Shown in pieces: positions 60,309-64,000 of a stretch of DNA of 64,000 nt. Where the stretch lies: positions 62,001 through 126,000 of the forward strand of contig CBDDPZ010000008.1 of the NCBI GenBank assembly GCA_965232575.1, given 5' to 3'. The position numbers and the translations under genes are program-made. Source of the stretch: Bin5 sp965232575. GTDB taxonomy: Bacteria > Chloroflexota > Anaerolineae > Caldilineales > Caldilineaceae. The number at the start of each line of letters is the position of its first letter. Positions within the stretch are counted from its first letter, which is position 1. Below the pieces are notes generated by a model. That model was given only the letters and a program-made list of their open reading frames with translations. It searched no databases and had not been told where the DNA came from.

Positions 60309-61703
60309 ATGGGTAAGACGGAAGAGAGAAGAGGCTCCAGCCGACGTGAATTCCTGCGCGCCGGCGCTCTGACTGTTGCCGGGATCACGGTGGTTGCCTG
60401 TGCGCCGGCGGCGGCGCCGGCTGAAGAGGCGGCCGGGTCTGAGGCGCCTGCCGTCGTGAAGGCATCGGTTGCGACCAACGATTTTGAGGCCGCGTACGAA
60501 GAGGTGGGCCGCCAGTGGGAAGGCACGCTGCTGCGGGTCCCGGTCGGCGGCGTCGGCCACTGGGCCGTGAATGAGGCGGCGTCGGCTCGGTTTACGGAAC
60601 TGACCGGTATCGAGACCGAATGGGAAAACAACCCCTACGACCAGGTCTACGACAAGACCTTCCTGGACCTGGGGTCGCAGAGCGGCACCTACGACATTAT
60701 CGACCTGAACTTCGCCTGGTTCGGCCAGTTTATCGCCACGGACGGTCTGATGCGGCTGGAGGACTATGTAGACAACCCTGCCTTCCCGCCGATCGACCTG
60801 GACGCCTTTGTGCCGGCGGTGTTGGAGGTTTATGGCAAGTGGGAAGGCGGCCTTTATGGTCTGCCGTGGCTGGGCGACGCCATGATCTTCCCCTACAACC
60901 AGACCCACTTCGAGGCGGCTGGGCTGGACCCGGATGCGCCGCCCGCCACGTGGGACGAGGTGCATTCGTTCGGCTTGGAACTGACGCACGATGACCAGTA
61001 CGGTTTCGCGCTGATGGGCGGACGCCAGATCCAGGCGATGTGCACGTATGCCGCCATCTTCTTTGGGCTGGCGAATAAGGGCTTCTACAACGACGCGGGC
61101 GAGCCCCAGTTTGCCAGTGATGAAGGGTTCGAGGCGATGGAGATCATGGCGGTGAAACTTCCGGAGATATCGCCGCCTGCGGCTATCTCCTGGGACATTG
61201 TGCAGGCTGCGGAAGCGGTGGTCCAGGGCACATGCTCGATGGAGATCCAGTGGCCCGGCATTCTGCAAGGACTGATCGTCGAAGATTCCCCGGTGTACGG
61301 TCAGATGGGCTTTTCGGCGCCGCCCGGGGGCACGCCTCTTGGCGGTCACGGCATCGCGGTATCCAACTATTCGAAAAACAAGGACGCCGCCTATCTGCTC
61401 TGCCACTACCTGGTCTCACCCGAGATCCAGCGCCAGTATGTGAGCGAGGGTTACGCCATCACCCTGACAGACCTGTTTGAAGACCCAGAAGTCCAGGCGA
61501 TCAACCCCTACCTGAAGACGATGGGCGACGCCATGGCGATCGGACTGAGTTGGCCGCGCACGGAGGAGACCAACGAGGTCTTCGATATCATGGTCAAGCA
61601 CATCAACGCCGCCATCACCGGGGAAGAGACGCCCGAGGAAGCGACCCAGCTGATGAATGACGAGATCCTGGAGCTGCGCCGAGAACGCGGCTATGTCAGC
61701 TAG
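60309..61703 (+). CDS. ABC importer solute-binding lipoprotein, set 3
   Basis: 464 residues from ATG with GAGGAG eight bases upstream. The N-terminus has a Tat motif SRREFLRAG and lipobox VVAC. The family 1 pattern is present: LLRVPVGGVGHWAVNEAASARFTELTGIETEWENN, SGTYDIIDLNFAWFGQF and a C-terminal EEATQLMNDEILELRRERGY. It is unlike the set 1 and 2 proteins in detail. The gene follows the third PhyH copy by 170 bp that hold repeat A; no clear promoter was found. Confidence 0.9.
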   Translation: MGKTEERRGSSRREFLRAGALTVAGITVVACAPAAAPAEEAAGSEAPAVVKASVATNDFEAAYEEVGRQWEGTLLRVPVGGVGHWAVNEAASARFTELTGIETEWENNPYDQVYDKTFLDLGSQSGTYDIIDLNFAWFGQFIATDGLMRLEDYVDNPAFPPIDLDAFVPAVLEVYGKWEGGLYGLPWLGDAMIFPYNQTHFEAAGLDPDAPPATWDEVHSFGLELTHDDQYGFALMGGRQIQAMCTYAAIFFGLANKGFYNDAGEPQFASDEGFEAMEIMAVKLPEISPPAAISWDIVQAAEAVVQGTCSMEIQWPGILQGLIVEDSPVYGQMGFSAPPGGTPLGGHGIAVSNYSKNKDAAYLLCHYLVSPEIQRQYVSEGYAITLTDLFEDPEVQAINPYLKTMGDAMAIGLSWPRTEETNEVFDIMVKHINAAITGEETPEEATQLMNDEILELRRERGYVS

Positions 61704-61742
61704 TCGGAAACCGGTCGCGAAAGCACGAGGAACCGCGCTGCG

Positions 61743-62729
61743 ATGACATCGGGCGAACAGCACGCCTCTTTTGAGCAGGGACGCATTACAGAAGGGCCTC
61801 AGGGGCAGATCCGCACAGCCGGCGGGGAGCAGCGAAACCGGGTGTTGGGTCTGCCCCTTCACTTTCTCCTGATCGCGCCCACATTTCTGATCGTTTTCGG
61901 CCTGCTGGTCTATCCGCTGGGCTATGCGATCGTCCTCAGCTTTTCCAACAAGATCCTGACCGGTTCGGTCCCCTTCAAATGGGTGGGGCTGGGTAACTAC
62001 ATCGATCTGTTGGAGACGAAGAGCGAAATGTGGACGTCTGTCGGAGTGACCTTACGCTTCGCGCTGGTGGGCGTCCTGTTGGAGTTCATCATCGGCCTCA
62101 GCCTGGCGCTGCTGCTCAACCGGGAGTTCCGGGGGCGCACGTGGCTGCGGGTGGGGCTGCTGGTCCCGCTGATGGTGCCGCCGCTGGCTTCGGGGTTGAT
62201 CTGGCGCATCATATATGATGACGAGTTCGGCGTCTTTCCGCACCTGATCCGAACGGTGGGCGCCAATCCGCCGATCTTTCTGGGCGACCCCGACTATGCC
62301 CTGTATGCCGTCGTCGCGACCGAGGTATGGCGCTCGAGCCCGTTCATGGTGCTGGTGCTGCTGGCTGCCTTGCAGGCGCAGCCTGTGGAAACGATTGAGG
62401 CCGCGGAGGTGGACGGCGCCAGCGGCTGGCAGGTCTTCCGCCTGATCACGCTGCCCTTTATCACGCCGGTCATCATCGTGGCGTTGCTCTTCCGCACGGT
62501 TGACGCGCTGCGCACCTTCGACCTGATCTTCCTGCTGACGGCGGGCGGGCCCGGGACGACGACCGAAGTGATCAGCATGTTTATCTACCGCTGGGGCTTC
62601 CGCCACTTCAAGCTGGGCTTTACCTCGGCGGCGTCGATCCTGCTGATGATCGCTACGCTGATTATCTGCATCTTCTATCTGCGCATGCTGGTTGTACGCC
62701 AGGCCGAAGTCCAACTCACGCAAGAGTAA
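61743..62729 (+). CDS. ABC importer permease, MalF-type, set 3
   Basis: 328 residues; GAGGAA lies 8 bases before the ATG. Six helices, beginning LHFLLIAPTFLIVFGLLVYPLGYAIV. The EAA loop is AQPVETIEAAEVDGASGWQVFRLITLPFITPVI. It starts 39 bp after the set 3 binding protein. No ATPase gene is nearby. Confidence 0.92.
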   Translation: MTSGEQHASFEQGRITEGPQGQIRTAGGEQRNRVLGLPLHFLLIAPTFLIVFGLLVYPLGYAIVLSFSNKILTGSVPFKWVGLGNYIDLLETKSEMWTSVGVTLRFALVGVLLEFIIGLSLALLLNREFRGRTWLRVGLLVPLMVPPLASGLIWRIIYDDEFGVFPHLIRTVGANPPIFLGDPDYALYAVVATEVWRSSPFMVLVLLAALQAQPVETIEAAEVDGASGWQVFRLITLPFITPVIIVALLFRTVDALRTFDLIFLLTAGGPGTTTEVISMFIYRWGFRHFKLGFTSAASILLMIATLIICIFYLRMLVVRQAEVQLTQE

Positions 62730-62731
62730 CC

Positions 62732-62751
62732 GGCAGGACCGCTGCCTTTTT
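62732..62751 (+). terminator. Weak intrinsic-terminator-like hairpin between set 3 permeases
   Basis: GGCAG (62732-62736), loop GACCG, CTGCC (62742-62746), then five T. Stem of only 5 bp; it may reduce read-through into the second permease rather than end the operon. Confidence 0.4.
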
Positions 62752-62788
62752 GTAAGTTAGGCTCAGATTCCAACGGGAATAGTCCACG

Positions 62789-63622
62789 ATGCGTACTAAG
62801 AACCTGAAGCGGATCCGGAACGTCGCCATGTTTTTCGTGGTGGCTGCGGTCTGGGTCTTCTATTTTTTCCCGATTTATTGGATGGTGTCCTCTTCCTTCA
62901 AGACCCGCGTCGACACATTTTCGATTCCGCCCAAATGGATTTTCTGGCCTACGATTCAGTTCTATATCAGCAGCTTTACCGACCCGAAGTTTTTGAAAGT
63001 GATACAGAACAGTCTCATCATCACGGGAACGACGGTCGTCTGTTCCCTGGTGCTGGGCGCGTGGGCGGCCTACGCCTTTGCCCGCTTCCGGTTCAAAGGT
63101 TCGCTGACATTGAGTTTCTCACTCATCGTCGCCCGCATGATGCCCCCCATCGTTTTCATCGTGCCCCTTTACCTCCTCTTCAACTCGCTCAAATTGCGCA
63201 ATACGCACATCGGCCTGATACTGATCTTTACCGTTTTCAACCTGCCTTTTACGGTGTGGATGCTCAAGAGCTTCTTTGAAGAGGTGCCGATCGAACTGGA
63301 AGAGGCGGCGTGGATAGACGGGGCCTCGCGCCTGCAGGCGCTGGGGCGCGTGATCCTGCCGCTGATTGCGCCGGGGCTGGCCGCGACCGCGGTCTTCGCC
63401 GCGCTGCTCGCCTGGAACGAGTTCCTGTTTGCGCTGCTGCTGGGCGGGCCTGACACGACGACGCTGCCGGTCTTTCTGTCCGGCTTCCTGGGGGAACGGG
63501 ACGTGGAGTGGGGTGACATCATGGCCACGGCAACCGTCGCTGTCCTGCCCCCTACCCTCCTCGTGATGCTGGTGCAGCAGAATCTGATCAAGGGGCTTAC
63601 GCTGGGCGCGGTGAAGGGGTAG
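62789..63622 (+). CDS. ABC importer permease, MalG-type, set 3
   Basis: 277 residues. Six helices, with WVFYFFPIYWMVSSSFKTRVDTFS after TM1. The EAA loop is VPIELEEAAWIDGASRLQALGRVILPLIAPGLAATA. It ends LIKGLTLGAVKG, the normal MalG end (GxxxGAVKG). A PhyH-type gene begins 48 bp downstream. Confidence 0.92.
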   Translation: MRTKNLKRIRNVAMFFVVAAVWVFYFFPIYWMVSSSFKTRVDTFSIPPKWIFWPTIQFYISSFTDPKFLKVIQNSLIITGTTVVCSLVLGAWAAYAFARFRFKGSLTLSFSLIVARMMPPIVFIVPLYLLFNSLKLRNTHIGLILIFTVFNLPFTVWMLKSFFEEVPIELEEAAWIDGASRLQALGRVILPLIAPGLAATAVFAALLAWNEFLFALLLGGPDTTTLPVFLSGFLGERDVEWGDIMATATVAVLPPTLLVMLVQQNLIKGLTLGAVKG

Positions 63623-63670
63623 GCATTGGACCGGCCCGGCGCGGCCTGACAACATGGAGAGATGCGAAAA

Positions 63671-64000
63671 ATGACGGACATGACAGCTACGCAGGCGCCG
63701 ACAATTGTCGACGGCGTCAACGTTGATGAACTTATCACCGCGGAGGCGCTCACAGAGTACCGGGAGCGCGGCTATTGGGTCAGCCCCAGGCTGTTCAGCG
63801 CTGAACAGATCGCGAAGATGCGTGAGGCGCAGGAGCGCATGTGGCGCGGCGAGCACGATTCGGAGATCCCGTCGCAGTACGGCGCGCGCGAGGTGGAGCC
63901 GGGTTCGCCGGACGTGCGCCAGCAGTGCAACGCGTTCTGGCTCAGCGACGTGATCCGTAAGGTGACGACCAGCCCGCTGCTGGGCGCGATCGGGGCGCGC
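63671..64000 (+). CDS. PhyH family dioxygenase, N-terminal part, truncated by window end
   Basis: 110 codons are seen without a stop. The start ATG at 63671 is preferred: GGAGAG lies about 10 bases upstream; an in-frame ATG at 63662 is too close to it. The N-terminal part matches PhyH-type proteins: EYRERGYWVSPRLFSAEQIAKMREAQERMWRGE and later CNAFWLSDVIRKVTTSPLLGAIGAR. The iron ligands lie beyond the window. It differs from the three tandem copies, so it represents a second PhyH subgroup. Confidence 0.8.
   Translation, partial: MTDMTATQAPTIVDGVNVDELITAEALTEYRERGYWVSPRLFSAEQIAKMREAQERMWRGEHDSEIPSQYGAREVEPGSPDVRQQCNAFWLSDVIRKVTTSPLLGAIGAR

Overview
The window looks like a piece of a GC-rich Chloroflexota chromosome, probably Caldilineae-like and possibly host- or particle-associated. 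That placement is inference. It rests on a Gram-positive-type SOS operator (GAAC-N4-GTTC), a SbcCD pair, a nusA-ylxR-infB-rbfA-nrnA-truB-ribF cluster, a YabN-like MazG protein, several Tat-type lipoprotein sugar-binding proteins, and expanded PhyH dioxygenases. No rRNA, CRISPR array, prophage or intact transposase gene was seen. One tRNA is present.

Layout. 1-6.8 kb (+): the 3' end of hrcA, grpE, a GNAT protein, a small membrane protein, then sbcD-sbcC. 6.8-10.2 kb (-): a GT1-type glycosyltransferase and a cytochrome c/beta-propeller lipoprotein. 10.3-18.8 kb (-): the translation and transcription cluster, with ribF broken by one extra base and a 593-bp gap between ylxR and infB. 19.2-23.5 kb (-): a PstS-like lipoprotein, uppP, tgt and recA. 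recA has a near-consensus promoter with a LexA-type operator in its spacer. 24-30.4 kb: a hypothetical gene, lysA, an EamA transporter, a 43-residue membrane protein and two cell-envelope glycosyltransferases. 30.5-41.2 kb: a MazG fusion, tRNA-Arg, two paralogous envelope proteins (one with SH3b repeats), uvrA with a second SOS operator, a Nudix hydrolase, a GNAT protein and a dynamin-like GTPase. A 102-bp MITE-like element follows.

42-64 kb is an accessory catabolic region. It holds three carbohydrate-type ABC importers, each made of a Tat lipoprotein and two permeases, with no ATPase gene nearby. The first is followed by a sulfatase, a TIM-barrel isomerase, an M20 peptidase and a Gfo/Idh oxidoreductase. 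The second is followed by three tandem PhyH (Fe(II)/2-oxoglutarate) oxygenases. The third is followed by a fourth, more distant PhyH protein cut by the window end. Between the first and second sets lie a Fic protein with a perfect 17-bp palindromic operator and, divergent from it, a two-gene membrane operon whose promoter closely resembles that of recA, including an SOS-like operator.

The most unusual signals are that SOS-like membrane operon, the dioxygenase-importer array, the Fic operator, the MITE-like element, a 37-bp perfect palindrome inside the sulfatase gene, and a family of intergenic repeats with 7-bp periodicity.
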